Below are positions 52,612 to 62,290 of a stretch of DNA of 64,000 bases, piece by piece. Within the stretch, counting starts at the first letter, position 1, and every line of letters starts with the position of its first letter. The position numbers were made by a program, and so were the translations under genes. The DNA is taken from positions 124,001 through 188,000 of the forward strand of contig NZ_JAELVR010000008.1 in NCBI RefSeq assembly GCF_016428585.1. The letters are read 5' to 3'. The notes below the pieces were generated by a model. It saw only the letters and a list, made by a program, of their open reading frames with translations. It searched no databases and was not told where the DNA came from. Source of the stretch: Sedimentitalea arenosa. GTDB lineage: Bacteria; Pseudomonadota; Alphaproteobacteria; Rhodobacterales; Rhodobacteraceae.

Positions 52612-54246
52612 ATGTCCTATGATTACGTCATTGTCGGCGGCGGATCGGCAGGGGCCACGCTGGCTGCACGGCTGAGCGAGACTCCGAATACCAGCGTCTG
52701 CCTGCTGGAAGCCGGCGGCAAGGGTGACGGCATTCTGGTGCGCGCACCGGCCGGCGTGGTGGCAATGCTGCCGGGGCACGGAAAGATTAACAACTGGGCC
52801 TTCAACACGGTCCCGCAACCGGGCTTGAACGGGCGCACGGGCTATCAGCCGCGCGGGCGCGCCCTCGGTGGCTCGAGCGCGATCAACGCGATGCTCTATG
52901 TGCGCGGACACCGCGACGATTACGACCAATGGGCCGATCTGGGCTGCGATGGCTGGGATTGGGACAGCGTCCTGCCCTATTTCAAGCGCGCCGAGAACAA
53001 CGAGACAGGTGAGAACGACCATCACGGGGCGGACGGCCCGTTGCATGTCAGCCGTCAGAAAAGCCCCCGGCCGATCACCGAGGCATTCGTCGAGGCCGCG
53101 ACACGCCTGCAGTATCGCCGCAGCGACGACTTCAATTCCGGCGACAACGAAGGCTTCGGCCCTTATGCCGTGACGCAGTTCCACGACAAGAAACGCAATG
53201 GCGAACGTTGTTCGGCCGCGGCAGCCTATCTGCATCCGGTGATGGACAAGCGCCCGAACCTCACGGTTCTGACGAACGTGCGCGCCGAGCGGGTCCTGTT
53301 CGAAGGCAAACGCGCGACGGGCGTCGCCTACCGGCAGAAAGGCGAAAGCAAGCAGGTCCATGCGAAGCGCGAAGTGATCCTGTGCGGGGGGGCGTTCGGA
53401 TCGCCCCAGCTCCTGCAGCTGTCTGGCGTGGGCCGCAGCGAAGACATCACGCGCCACGGCATCGAGATGGTGCATGAGTTGCCGGGCGTGGGCCAGAACC
53501 TTCAGGATCACCTCGATTTCATTCTCGCCTGGAAATCGAAGGATACCGACAATTTCGGCATCGGCGCGACGGGCACGTTCAACCTGCTGAAGCACATCTT
53601 CGCCTGGCGCAAGAACGGCACCGGTATGATCGCCACGCCGTTCGCCGAGGGCGCGGGGTTCCTCAAGACCGATCCGTCGCTGAGCAAGCCGGACGTTCAG
53701 CTGCATTTCGTCATCTCCATCGTCGACGACCACGCGCGCAAACTGCATCCCGGCTACGGGTTTTCCTGCCATGTCTGCGCCCTGCGCCCATATTCGCGCG
53801 GCGAGGTCTTCCTGCAATCGGGCGACCCGATGGCCGACCCCGGGATCGACCCGAACTTCCTGTCGGATGATCGCGACCTGAAAACGATGATCGCCGGCGC
53901 GAAGATCACCCGTGAGATCCTGATGCAGGAACCGATGAACAAGTACCGCCACAAGGAGCTTTTCGGCGTGACCGACGGCATGAGCGATGCCGAGTGGGAG
54001 AAGCACATCCGCGCGCGCGCCGACACGATCTATCACCCGGTCGGCACCTGCAAGATGGGCACCGACGACATGGCCGTGGTCGACCCGGAACTGCGGGTGC
54101 GCGGGCTGGAGGGGCTGCGCGTGGTCGATGCCTCGATCATGCCACGACTGATCGGTGGAAACACCAACGCGCCCACGATCATGATCGCGGAAAAGGCCGC
54201 TGCGATGATTGGCGGTTTAACGGAAGCGGCTGTTGCGGCCGAATAG
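52612..54246 (+). CDS. GMC family alcohol dehydrogenase (AlkJ/choline dehydrogenase type)
   Basis: A 544-residue flavoenzyme: SYDYVIVGGGSAGATLAARLSE, signature YQPRGRALGGSSAINAMLYVRG, second signature GAFGSPQLLQLSGVG, and catalytic end YHPVGTCKMGTDDMAVVDPE with GGNTNAPTIMIAEKAAAMI. GGGAGG precedes the start at 52612. It is followed within ten bases by an acyl-CoA ligase and then an aldehyde dehydrogenase, the same functions as the AlkJ-AlkK-AlkH set of alkanol oxidation. Substrate is probably an aliphatic or aryl alcohol; the two GMC genes in this window share the fold but not the context. Confidence 0.9.
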   Translation: MSYDYVIVGGGSAGATLAARLSETPNTSVCLLEAGGKGDGILVRAPAGVVAMLPGHGKINNWAFNTVPQPGLNGRTGYQPRGRALGGSSAINAMLYVRGHRDDYDQWADLGCDGWDWDSVLPYFKRAENNETGENDHHGADGPLHVSRQKSPRPITEAFVEAATRLQYRRSDDFNSGDNEGFGPYAVTQFHDKKRNGERCSAAAAYLHPVMDKRPNLTVLTNVRAERVLFEGKRATGVAYRQKGESKQVHAKREVILCGGAFGSPQLLQLSGVGRSEDITRHGIEMVHELPGVGQNLQDHLDFILAWKSKDTDNFGIGATGTFNLLKHIFAWRKNGTGMIATPFAEGAGFLKTDPSLSKPDVQLHFVISIVDDHARKLHPGYGFSCHVCALRPYSRGEVFLQSGDPMADPGIDPNFLSDDRDLKTMIAGAKITREILMQEPMNKYRHKELFGVTDGMSDAEWEKHIRARADTIYHPVGTCKMGTDDMAVVDPELRVRGLEGLRVVDASIMPRLIGGNTNAPTIMIAEKAAAMIGGLTEAAVAAE

Positions 54247-54256
54247 GAGGAAGAAG

Positions 54257-55888
54257 ATGCTTGGAAAGATGATGGACCAGCCGTTGCTGGTGTCGAACCT
54301 GATTGCCCATGCGGCGCGCTATCATGGTGCGACCGAGGTTGTGTCGGTCGAGACCACGGGCGGGATCGAGCGCTCGGACTGGAAGACGCTGGAGGCCAAC
54401 GCGCGCCGGCTGGCGTCGGCTCTCACCAGGATGGGGCTCGCCGCCGAGGACCGTTGCGCGACGATCGCCTGGAACAACCGCCGGCACATGGAGATCTATT
54501 TCGGCGTCGCCGGCGCCGGGCTGGTCTGTCACACGATCAATCCGCGCCTGCATCCCGAGCAGCTGATCTACATCGTCAACCATGCCGAGGATCAGGTCCT
54601 GTTCTTCGACCGGACCTTCCTGCCCGCGGTGGCGAAGCTGCGCGAACATTTCAAGACGGTCAAACAGTTCGTCCTGATGGGTCCCCGCGACGAGGACGCG
54701 GCCAGGATGCTGGACGGGCTGGTCTTCTATGACGAGCTGCTCGAGCAGGGCGATGCCGATTTCGACTGGCCGCAATTCGAGGAAACCCGCGCCTCCTCGC
54801 TCTGCTACACGTCGGGGACCACGGGCAATCCCAAGGGCGTGCTCTACACGCATCGCTCCTGCATGCTGCACTCGCTGGCGGGCAACCAGCCCGACGGGAT
54901 CGCGCTGTCGGCCAAGGACACGGTGATGCCCGTGGTGCCGATGTTCCACGTCAACGCCTGGGGCATTCCCTATATCGCGCCGGGCGTCGGGGCCAAGCTG
55001 GTCCTGCCGGGGCCGGGGCTCGACGGCGAGAGCCTGGTCAAGCTGATCGACGGCGAAGCCGTGACCCTGGCGCTCGGTGTGCCGACGATCTGGATGGGCC
55101 TTCTGGGCGCCCTGGAAAAGACCGGCAGCAAGGCCGCGAGCCTGACCCGCACGGTGGTCGGCGGTTCCGCCCTGCCGCCGTCGATGATCCCGGCGTTCCG
55201 CGACAAGTACGGGGTCGAGCTGATCCACGCCTGGGGCATGACCGAAACCAGCCCGCTGGGCACGCTGAACCAGCTGCTGCAGAAGCACGGATCCCTGGAC
55301 GCGGCCGCGCAAGCCGAAATCCGGCTGGGCCAGGGGCGTCCGCCCTACGGTGTCGAGCTGCGCATCGTCGACGAGAGCGGCCATGTCCTGCCGCATGACG
55401 GCAAGACCCAGGGCGAATTGCAGATCCGGGGCCACTGGATCGTCGACACCTACTTCAAGGCCGACAAGAGCGCGCTGACGATGGACGGCTGGTTCGACAC
55501 CGGCGACGTGGCGACGATCGACGCCGACGGCTACATGATCATCCGCGACCGCGCCAAGGACATCATCAAGTCGGGCGGCGAGTGGATCTCGACCGTGGAG
55601 CTGGAGAACATAGCCATCGGCCACCCCGCCGTCGCCAACGCCGCCGCCATCGCCGCGCGTCACCCGAAATGGGACGAGCGCCCGGTGCTGGTGGTGCTGA
55701 AGGCCGAAGGCGCCGAGGCGAGCGAGGACGAACTGCTCGCCTTCTACGACGGCAAGGTCGCCAGCTGGCAGGTGCCCGACAAGGTCGTCTTCGTCGACGC
55801 CCTGCCCGTCGGCGGCACAGGAAAAGTCGTCAAGGCCAAACTGCGCGAACAGTTCGGAGATGTCCTGATGCAGGAAGAGGACGCGTAA
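54257..55888 (+). CDS. acyl-CoA ligase (AlkK/DmdB-type, AMP-forming)
   Basis: A 543-residue adenylate-forming enzyme. Its N-terminus [29 protein letters not shown] is characteristic of the medium-chain AlkK and methylthiopropionyl-CoA ligase DmdB group. P-loop-like [54 protein letters not shown] and the C-terminal [15 protein letters not shown] hinge are complete, as is the catalytic Lys region ([11 protein letters not shown]). AGGAGG precedes the start. It activates the acid made by the dehydrogenases of this operon. Confidence 0.92.
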   Translation: MLGKMMDQPLLVSNLIAHAARYHGATEVVSVETTGGIERSDWKTLEANARRLASALTRMGLAAEDRCATIAWNNRRHMEIYFGVAGAGLVCHTINPRLHPEQLIYIVNHAEDQVLFFDRTFLPAVAKLREHFKTVKQFVLMGPRDEDAARMLDGLVFYDELLEQGDADFDWPQFEETRASSLCYTSGTTGNPKGVLYTHRSCMLHSLAGNQPDGIALSAKDTVMPVVPMFHVNAWGIPYIAPGVGAKLVLPGPGLDGESLVKLIDGEAVTLALGVPTIWMGLLGALEKTGSKAASLTRTVVGGSALPPSMIPAFRDKYGVELIHAWGMTETSPLGTLNQLLQKHGSLDAAAQAEIRLGQGRPPYGVELRIVDESGHVLPHDGKTQGELQIRGHWIVDTYFKADKSALTMDGWFDTGDVATIDADGYMIIRDRAKDIIKSGGEWISTVELENIAIGHPAVANAAAIAARHPKWDERPVLVVLKAEGAEASEDELLAFYDGKVASWQVPDKVVFVDALPVGGTGKVVKAKLREQFGDVLMQEEDA

Positions 55889-55889
55889 G

Positions 55890-57629
55890 ATGAAACACCA
55901 AAGTGATTTCACGCCCGATCTGCAGGCGACATACGACTCGGATCTGGACGCGCTGGAAACAGCCAAGCACGATTGGGCACGCTGCTCGGTCGCGGACCGG
56001 ATCGCGCTGCTGCAGGCCGTCAAGGATGCCCTGATGCCGGTCGCCGAAGGCTGGGCCACGACCGCCGCGCGCAAGAAGCGCCTTGCCGCGGACTCTCCGC
56101 TTGCGGGCGAGGAGTGGACCAGCGGCCCCTATGCGTTGATGGGCATGTGCAACGGTTTGATGCACACGCTGTCGCAGATCGACGGCAAGGCTTATCTCAA
56201 GCATCTGCCCACCCGCGAATTGCCCAACGGGCAGACGGCGGTGCGCGTCATGCCGCACTCGATCTGGGACAGGCTCCTGTTGTCGGGGGTCAAGGCCGAC
56301 ATCTGGATGCAGCGCGGCGTGACACCCGCCAACCTGAAAAACCACGCCGCGACCGCCTATGACATCCGGCCGGAAAAACGCGTGGGCAAGGTGGCGCTGG
56401 TGCTTGGCGCGGGCAACATCGCCGCGATCTCGCCGCTCGATGCGTTCCAGAAGCTGTTTCTGGAAAACCAGGTGGTGATGCTGAAGATGAACCCGGTCAA
56501 TGACTACCTGACCGACTATCTGCGCGCCGCGCTGAAGCCGTTGATCGACCGCGACGCGCTGCGCATCGTGAAAGGCGACGGGGAAGCCGGAGCTTACCTG
56601 ACCACCCATCCGCTGGTCGAGGAAATCCACATCACCGGTGCGCGGGCCACCCACGACGCCATCGTCTGGGGAACGGGCGAAGAGGGCGCGCGCAACAAGG
56701 CGGCCGGTACGCCGAAGAACCCCCGCCAAATCACGTCCGAGCTGGGTGCAGTCTGCCCGACGATCGTCGTGCCGGGGCCGTGGTCGACTGCCGATATCCG
56801 GTTTCAGGCCGAACATATCGCCACGCAGAAGCTGCACAATTCCGGCTTCAACTGCGTGGCGGTTCAGTCGCTGATCCTGCCGCGCGGCTGGGACAGGACC
56901 GAGCGGTTGATGAAAGAAGTCGGCCGCGTGATGGCGGAACATGCCCGGCGCGAAGCCTACTATCCGGGGGCCGAGGCCCGCATGGCCGAATTCGCGGAAC
57001 ATGCCGAAGGCGAACAGAAAATTGCCCGCGGTCCCGGCGTTCCGCCCTGTTACGTTGCCGACATGGAGCGCGGCGATACCGAATGGCTCAGGGAGCAGGA
57101 AGTCTTCGCTCCTGCGCTCGGCGTCAAGCACCTCGACGCTGAAAACGCGGAAAGCTACCTGCGCGACGCCATCGCCTGGGCCAATGACAACCTCTATGGG
57201 ACCTTGGGCGGCAACATCCTGATCCACCCCACCACGATCCGGCAGATCGGGCGCAAGCGGTTCGAGGAGATTCTCGCCGACTTCCGTTACGGCACCATCG
57301 CGATCAACGCCTGGACCGGCTTGGGTTTCCTGCTGGCGCCGGTCCCATGGGGCGGGTTCGCCGGCGCAACGCTTGAAAACGTGGAGTCGGGCATCGGCAC
57401 CGTGCACAACTGCTTCATGCTGGACAGCACGGAACGTACCGTGATCGAGGCGCCCTGGAGTCCCTTCCCGCGCAACCTCCTGTCGGGGCGGTTCACGCTG
57501 TTGCCGCGCCCGCCCTGGTTCGTGACCAATCGCCGCCAGCACAAGGTCGGCCGTTTGCTGACCCGATTCCAGTACAAGCCAGGCTGGTTGAAACTGCCAC
57601 GGATCTTCGTAAACGCGTTGCTGGGTTGA
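55890..57629 (+). CDS. aldehyde dehydrogenase family protein
   Basis: A 579-residue aldehyde dehydrogenase with an extended C-terminus. NAD-binding region VALVLGAGNIAAISPLDAFQKLFLENQ and ITSELGAVCPTIVVPG (catalytic Glu) lead to the catalytic Cys in HNSGFNCVAVQS. About 80 extra residues follow the usual end (FPRNLLSGRFTLLPRPPWFVTNRRQHKVG), a membrane-association or partner region perhaps. It starts two bases after the ligase stop. Oxidises the aldehyde formed by the GMC enzyme. Confidence 0.88.
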   Translation: MKHQSDFTPDLQATYDSDLDALETAKHDWARCSVADRIALLQAVKDALMPVAEGWATTAARKKRLAADSPLAGEEWTSGPYALMGMCNGLMHTLSQIDGKAYLKHLPTRELPNGQTAVRVMPHSIWDRLLLSGVKADIWMQRGVTPANLKNHAATAYDIRPEKRVGKVALVLGAGNIAAISPLDAFQKLFLENQVVMLKMNPVNDYLTDYLRAALKPLIDRDALRIVKGDGEAGAYLTTHPLVEEIHITGARATHDAIVWGTGEEGARNKAAGTPKNPRQITSELGAVCPTIVVPGPWSTADIRFQAEHIATQKLHNSGFNCVAVQSLILPRGWDRTERLMKEVGRVMAEHARREAYYPGAEARMAEFAEHAEGEQKIARGPGVPPCYVADMERGDTEWLREQEVFAPALGVKHLDAENAESYLRDAIAWANDNLYGTLGGNILIHPTTIRQIGRKRFEEILADFRYGTIAINAWTGLGFLLAPVPWGGFAGATLENVESGIGTVHNCFMLDSTERTVIEAPWSPFPRNLLSGRFTLLPRPPWFVTNRRQHKVGRLLTRFQYKPGWLKLPRIFVNALLG

Positions 57630-57653
57630 AGGAAAGAAGGTATTGGCGCGGCC

Positions 57654-58271
57654 ATGACCGATCAAAAGCCGATGGGAAAGCTCGCCGCGCGCGCCGCCAC
57701 CAAGGGGGCAAAGCGTGAAGCGAAGAAACGCGAGCTGGCCGCAAGCGCCATCGAGGCGCTGAAACGCTATGGCTACGCCAATACCACCCTGCGCGACATC
57801 GCGGCGCAATCCGAGCTCTCGCTCGGGATGCTGCACTACTATTTCGAGAACAAGGAGCAGCTGCTGATCTATTGCGTACGGCTCTACAAGGAAGCGTTCG
57901 CCGCAGATATCGGTGCGAGAATTGCCGGGCTCGAAACGCGCGAAAGCCTGTTCCAGGCCTTCGCGGAAGGGCTTGCGGCCTCGATCGTCGAGGACGCGGA
58001 AACGCACCGGCTTTGGTATGACATCCGAAATCAGGCACTGTTCGACCCGGTCTTTCAACCCGTTGTGGCAGAGATCGAAGCATCGCTCATGGAGCTGGTC
58101 GCGCGGATCGCGGGAGACGGCACGGATACGCTGCCTGTTCCCGTGCTCTATGGGGCCGTGGACGGCGTCTTCCGGCATCTGCTCGAACGCCAACTCGTGG
58201 ACGAGCCGCGCTCGGTACAGGATCTGAGCGAAGAGTTCCGCTCACTGCTGGCGCTGACGTCCAAAGCCTGA
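57654..58271 (+). CDS. TetR family regulator (BetI-like N-domain)
   Basis: A 205-residue regulator: a basic N-terminal tail, helix-turn-helix KRELAASAIEALKRYGYANTTLRDIAAQSELSLGMLHYYFENKEQLLIYCV and a C-terminal effector domain (YDIRNQALFDPVFQPVVAEIEAS). It ends the GMC-ligase-ALDH operon and probably controls it. Followed by IS remnants, so it marks the boundary of this module. Confidence 0.9.
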   Translation: MTDQKPMGKLAARAATKGAKREAKKRELAASAIEALKRYGYANTTLRDIAAQSELSLGMLHYYFENKEQLLIYCVRLYKEAFAADIGARIAGLETRESLFQAFAEGLAASIVEDAETHRLWYDIRNQALFDPVFQPVVAEIEASLMELVARIAGDGTDTLPVPVLYGAVDGVFRHLLERQLVDEPRSVQDLSEEFRSLLALTSKA

Positions 58272-58386
58272 AGGCTCTCGAAAACTAAGCCTCAGCGTTG
58301 AACTGTTCGCCAGCCAGCCAGCAGTTGTCCATCCGGTTCACACGAGGCGAGCAGTCATTCCTTCGGGGTCGATGATCTTGATCAAC

Positions 58387-58608
58387 CTACAGCTGATAGC
58401 GATCCGACGCCCTAACTGACGGCGTTTTACAGTGCCCATCATCAGGTTTTTTCAGACTTTTCGGGTCGTTTTTGTATCGGAGGCTCAGGCTCGCGTGGTA
58501 GCGATGATTGTTGTACTGGTCGGCGAGGATGCCATTCTGTCGTTCCAGGTCGCCGGGCAGGTCGTAGTTTTCCAGCAGCACCTGGGTCTTCATCGTCTGG
58601 TGCCACCC
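58387..58608 (-). pseudogene. IS3-type transposase C-terminal remnant
   Basis: About 53 residues (58462-58608) still read GWHQTMKTQVLLENYDLPGDL...YNNHRYHASL, the end of an IS3-type integrase-core transposase (typical form LLENYFLPGDLExQIExFVEHYNHxRYHESL). The catalytic DDE part is missing and the tail runs into unrelated residues to a stop at 58387. The left side (58272-58386) shows no intact inverted repeat. It is inactive. Confidence 0.72.
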
Positions 58609-58770
58609 TTGCGAACACATCTTGCCGACTTCATCGCAGCCTACAACTTCGCCCGCAGGCTCAAGACCCTCAGCGGACTTACGCCTTACGAATACACCTG
58701 CAGGACCTGGACTTCAGAACCAGATCGATTCATCCTAAATCCGATCCACCAAATGCCGGGACTGAACACT
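58609..58770 (+). pseudogene. IS481-type transposase C-terminal remnant
   Basis: In this frame the DNA reads THLADFIAAYNFARRLKTLSGLTPYEYTC...WTSEPDRFILNPIHQMPGLNT, the last about 54 residues of an IS481-family transposase. The catalytic domain is absent, and the frame reads past the normal GLNT end without a stop. It directly abuts the IS3-type remnant on the opposite strand, so one element was probably inserted into or recombined with the other. Confidence 0.75.
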
Positions 58771-58785
58771 GTGCGCGAGCCCGGC

Positions 58786-58797
58786 TCATCTTGGACA
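58786..58797 (-). mobile_element. putative IS481-type terminal inverted repeat end
   Basis: On the minus strand 58797-58786 reads TGTCCAAGATGA, beginning with TGT as IS481-family ends do, 16 bases past the transposase remnant. The same bases encode Cys-Pro-Arg-stop at the end of kdgK. The outer boundary is inferred; no target duplication can be verified because the other end is lost. Confidence 0.45.
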
Positions 58798-59700
58798 CAT
58801 CACGCCCTCCACATCGGCAGCTCGGGGCATGGGTGCGACCGCCCCGAAGCCTTGTGTCGATAGGGCTGCGGCGACGTTGGCGTAGTGGGCCGCCTCGAAC
58901 GGGTCATTTCCCGCGAGAAGACGCGCCAGAAAGGCGCCGTCGAACGTATCACCGGCGCCCGTGGCATCCACAGCGTCCACCTTCCGGCCCGGAATGCGGT
59001 GGCGGGTGTCCGGCGTCGCCACCAGCGCGCCATCCGAGCCCAGCGTCAGAGCGACGATCCCGGTGCCGAGCGAGAGGTAGAAATCGACGATCCGGTCCGG
59101 ATCGTTGAGCCCGGTCAACTGCATCGCATCATCGATGCCCGGCAGAGCGATGTCGCATCGCGCCATCGCTCCGTGTATCACGGCACGCGCCCGGTCGAGC
59201 GGCCAGAGCGCGAGCCTGAGATTGGGATCGTAGGAGACCCGGCCACCGGCCTCGCGCACCACGTCGATCGCGGCAAAGACGGTATCGGCAGCCGACTGCG
59301 AAATCGCCTGGCTGATCCCCGACACATGCAGGATCTTGGTAGCCCGGAGCGCATCCACTGGCAGGTCATCTGGCGTCATCAGGCTGCTGGCGGATCCGGC
59401 GCGATAGTAGCTGAACACGTGGCCCTCCGCTCCATGGGTCACGAAATAGATGCCGGTCCGCGCCTTTTTATCGCGCCGGACGGTCGTTGTATCGACACCC
59501 TCCACACTCCAAAGATCCATGAAGCCGTCGCCGAACACATCTGCACCCAGGCGCGTCAGATACCCGACGCGCGCGCCCTGCCTGGCAGCCGCAATGGCGC
59601 AGTTCGAGGTGTCGCCGCCGTGGCCCGGCCGATAGCTGCCGTCGGGCTGCTGGTTGAATTCCATGAGGGGCTCGCCGAGGCACATCAATTCGGGGGTCAT
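58786..59700 (-). CDS. kdgK: 2-dehydro-3-deoxygluconokinase, PfkB family
   Basis: A 304-residue sugar kinase phosphorylating KDG in the Entner-Doudoroff or uronate route. Motifs: LMCLGEPLMEFNQQPDG, GGDTSNCAIAAARQGARVGYLTRLGADVFGDGF, YYRAGSASS, and the PfkB catalytic DAVDATGAGDTFDGAFLARL with the active-site Asp. Start 59700 (or the adjacent ATG at 59703) follows AAGGAG. The last three residues and stop come from what looks like an IS end, so the native C-terminus was probably slightly different; the enzyme core is complete. No eda or edd neighbour is present. Confidence 0.88.
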   Translation of the reverse strand: MTPELMCLGEPLMEFNQQPDGSYRPGHGGDTSNCAIAAARQGARVGYLTRLGADVFGDGFMDLWSVEGVDTTTVRRDKKARTGIYFVTHGAEGHVFSYYRAGSASSLMTPDDLPVDALRATKILHVSGISQAISQSAADTVFAAIDVVREAGGRVSYDPNLRLALWPLDRARAVIHGAMARCDIALPGIDDAMQLTGLNDPDRIVDFYLSLGTGIVALTLGSDGALVATPDTRHRIPGRKVDAVDATGAGDTFDGAFLARLLAGNDPFEAAHYANVAAALSTQGFGAVAPMPRAADVEGVMCPR

Positions 59701-59953
59701 CATTGCTCCTTTCGCCACACCGCTCGATTGCAGCGGACTGGACGGCCAAGAGTAGGTAGCGGCTGATGATTTGCCAACGCTGATCTCGGATAAGCCCGCG
59801 CTTGAAAAATGATGACCTGATGTCACAATGACAGCGAGTATTCTCGACCGTGCCAAAGTTAGCGGTCGCGACATTGCTCCGACATCGTCGCAATCGGGGC
59901 GTCGGGGGACAGAGGGGTTTCGGCAGGAATAATGACCCGGATGGACGAGCCAG

Positions 59954-62272
59954 ATGTATGAATCGTTTTTCGGTCTGACGAAGCTGCCCTTCAAGATCAC
60001 GCCGGATCCCGAGTTCATCTACTGGAACAAGGACCATCGCCGCGCCGCAAGCATCATCGCCTTCGGCATCGAACAGACCGTGCCGATCACGGTCGTGACC
60101 GGGGACATCGGCACGGGCAAGACGACGCTGATCCAGCAGTTTCTCGAAGATGCGCCAACCGATACGACGGTCGGGCTGATCTCAAATTTCTGGAGCGGCA
60201 TGGGCGGGCTCTACCAGTGGATCCTGAATGCCTACGATGTCGACTCAGGCGGCAGCGAGGTCGAGCAATTCCGCCGCTTTCAGGATTTCGTGATCGACGA
60301 ATACGCCGCCGGTCGGCGCTGCGTGCTGATCGTGGACGAGGCACAGAACGTCTCGGATCCCGATCTGGAACAGCTTCGGATGCTGACCAATATCAACTCG
60401 GGCAAGGATTCTCTCCTGATGCTGTTCCTGGTCGGACAGCAGCAATTGCGCGACCGCCTGATGGAACCGCAGAATCGGCAGATCGCCCAGCGGGTCGGCG
60501 CGGCCTTTCACCTCGGCCCGATGTCGCTGGAGGACACCGCGCGCTATGTGCGCCACCGGATCAAGGTCGCCGGAGGGACACGTGAAATCTTCAACGACGC
60601 CGCGCTGGCGCGCATCCACGAGATTTCTGGCGGCGTGCCCCGGATGATCAACGTGGTCTGCGAACTGGCGCTGGTCACGGCCTTCGGGGACGGGGTCGAC
60701 ACGATCGATGCTCCCTATGTCGACGAGTTCCTCGCCGAGGCGCAGGCCAACGGCATGATCGCGCATCTGCCGCTGCAGCCCGAGGCCGAAACGCCCCCGG
60801 CACTGACTCCGACGGAAACACCGCCACCGCCGCCAGTGCCACTGCGCAGCGCGCCCAGGGCGCAGAAGGGCAGTCAGCGAATTCGCCTCGTTTCCAAGCT
60901 GGAGGAAACCACAGAGGACGCGAGCCTCGACCCGGTGGCCTCTCCCGCGGCCGAGAAAACCGAAACGGAGCCGGACCGGGCGAGGATCATGGAAGACGCC
61001 ATGTCCGCCACACGTGCCCGCCCGGAGGAAGCCGCTGAACCCGTTGCCTTGGCAGAGCAGGCGGAGCCCGAAGCGCCCGAGGTGGAAGACACCATGGTCG
61101 ACCTGGTTGCTGATGAGGTCGAACCTGACTTCCCGGAAGAATCGAGCGAGGCGCCCCTCGAACCGGAACCCGTCGATCGCGAAAGCCACGACCCGACCCG
61201 ATGGGTCGGTCGCGCGGCCGCACTGGTCGATCACACTCTCGACGCGGCGCTGGTCTTGGTGGCCGTGGGCGCGGCCTTTGCCCTGATGCTCCAGAACAGC
61301 CCCGGCGATACTTCGCGCTCAAATGCAACGGACCCGGCGGCGCCGGTCGAACTGGCCGCTGCAGCGCCGATCACGCCGCCGCCCGTGGCTTTGCCTGACC
61401 CCGTCGAAATCGTTCCACTGGACGATCCGAGCGGGGCTGAACTGTTGGACAGCGCCCTGGTCTCGGGCGTGGCCGATCCCGGACAGGCGGCGATCGACTA
61501 TGCGCGTGCGGCGTTGCGCGGTGAAGCCCGCGCCGCCTATTACCTCGGGCAGCTGTTCGAAACCGGAGACGGCGTCAATCGAGACATCTCGCTGGCGCGG
61601 GCATGGTATGCCGTTGCGGCGGAGGATGTGCGCAGCGCGAGGCGGCGCATGGCCGATCTTCCCGAAGCGGACCAGGGGATCGTTCTGTCCGCACCGGTCC
61701 CGCTGCTCGGCGGTCCGTTGGAAACGGGTGGAGCAGAATTTGTCTGGGTCAGCGGCAAAGGGGCCGACGCATCCCACTACATCGTCGAACTCGCCACTTC
61801 TGACCTGTCAAAGGTGAGACGCCTGCCGGCGGAGACACTCTCGGCAAGCCGTGCCGGGCTTATCGGCGACGCCACAAGATGGCGCGTGATCGCAGCCGAT
61901 CCCGCTCTCGGCCTCTACGCGGTGTCGCCCTGGCACGATCTCGGCGCATCCGCCGTCGCGCCCACAGGTCCGGCGAGAGGCATCTTGGACCTGATCCCGC
62001 ACATCACCCTGCACATGTCAGGCAGCGACGCGGAAACCTATACCAACAGCCTGCGCACGGCCTTTCCCGCAGCAGAAATCGCCCTTGCGGAACACACAAC
62101 CCCTGCCGCATTGCCGGGTGTCGAATACGCCTATGAGGCAGATGCTGGCCTTGCGACCGTGTTGGCCGAGGCAATCGGTGGCGATCTGCCGGTTCGCCGT
62201 GCAATGCCGCGAGGCGTGGATGACGCGCATCCGCTTCCGGGCGAGATCGCGGTGATCCTGCCCGGAAGTTGA
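59954..62272 (+). CDS. ExeA-like AAA ATPase with transmembrane and Sel1-like regions
   Basis: A 772-residue multidomain protein. Residues 1 to about 260 are an ExeA/GspA-like ATPase: YESFFGLTKLPFKITPDPEF, Walker A GDIGTGKTTLIQQFL, Walker B CVLIVDEAQNVSDPDLEQLR. A Pro/Glu-rich linker (about 270-415) leads to one membrane segment (LVLVAVGAAFALML). The periplasmic part holds a Sel1-like repeat (AAYYLGQLFETGDGVNRDISLARAWYAVAAE), then a beta-rich stretch and an end resembling a LytR_C fold. ExeA proteins act on peptidoglycan for envelope assembly, but no secretin genes lie here. Divergent from kdgK, convergent with the TAXI gene. Confidence 0.82.
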   Translation: MYESFFGLTKLPFKITPDPEFIYWNKDHRRAASIIAFGIEQTVPITVVTGDIGTGKTTLIQQFLEDAPTDTTVGLISNFWSGMGGLYQWILNAYDVDSGGSEVEQFRRFQDFVIDEYAAGRRCVLIVDEAQNVSDPDLEQLRMLTNINSGKDSLLMLFLVGQQQLRDRLMEPQNRQIAQRVGAAFHLGPMSLEDTARYVRHRIKVAGGTREIFNDAALARIHEISGGVPRMINVVCELALVTAFGDGVDTIDAPYVDEFLAEAQANGMIAHLPLQPEAETPPALTPTETPPPPPVPLRSAPRAQKGSQRIRLVSKLEETTEDASLDPVASPAAEKTETEPDRARIMEDAMSATRARPEEAAEPVALAEQAEPEAPEVEDTMVDLVADEVEPDFPEESSEAPLEPEPVDRESHDPTRWVGRAAALVDHTLDAALVLVAVGAAFALMLQNSPGDTSRSNATDPAAPVELAAAAPITPPPVALPDPVEIVPLDDPSGAELLDSALVSGVADPGQAAIDYARAALRGEARAAYYLGQLFETGDGVNRDISLARAWYAVAAEDVRSARRRMADLPEADQGIVLSAPVPLLGGPLETGGAEFVWVSGKGADASHYIVELATSDLSKVRRLPAETLSASRAGLIGDATRWRVIAADPALGLYAVSPWHDLGASAVAPTGPARGILDLIPHITLHMSGSDAETYTNSLRTAFPAAEIALAEHTTPAALPGVEYAYEADAGLATVLAEAIGGDLPVRRAMPRGVDDAHPLPGEIAVILPGS

Positions 62273-62290
62273 CCGCGCGTAGTCGCGGGG

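Noticed and set aside
54179-56074. A 631-codon minus-strand frame opposite the acyl-CoA ligase
   Set aside because: Shadow of high GC third positions; no start signal and no domain.
55830-58193. A 787-codon minus-strand frame opposite the aldehyde dehydrogenase and TetR genes
   Set aside because: Low-complexity Arg/His-rich product with no motif; plus-strand genes carry complete catalytic motifs.
58371-58383. ttgatcaa near the IS remnants as an FNR-like site
   Set aside because: The two half sites are fused without the four-base spacer, and no intact promoter or gene depends on it.
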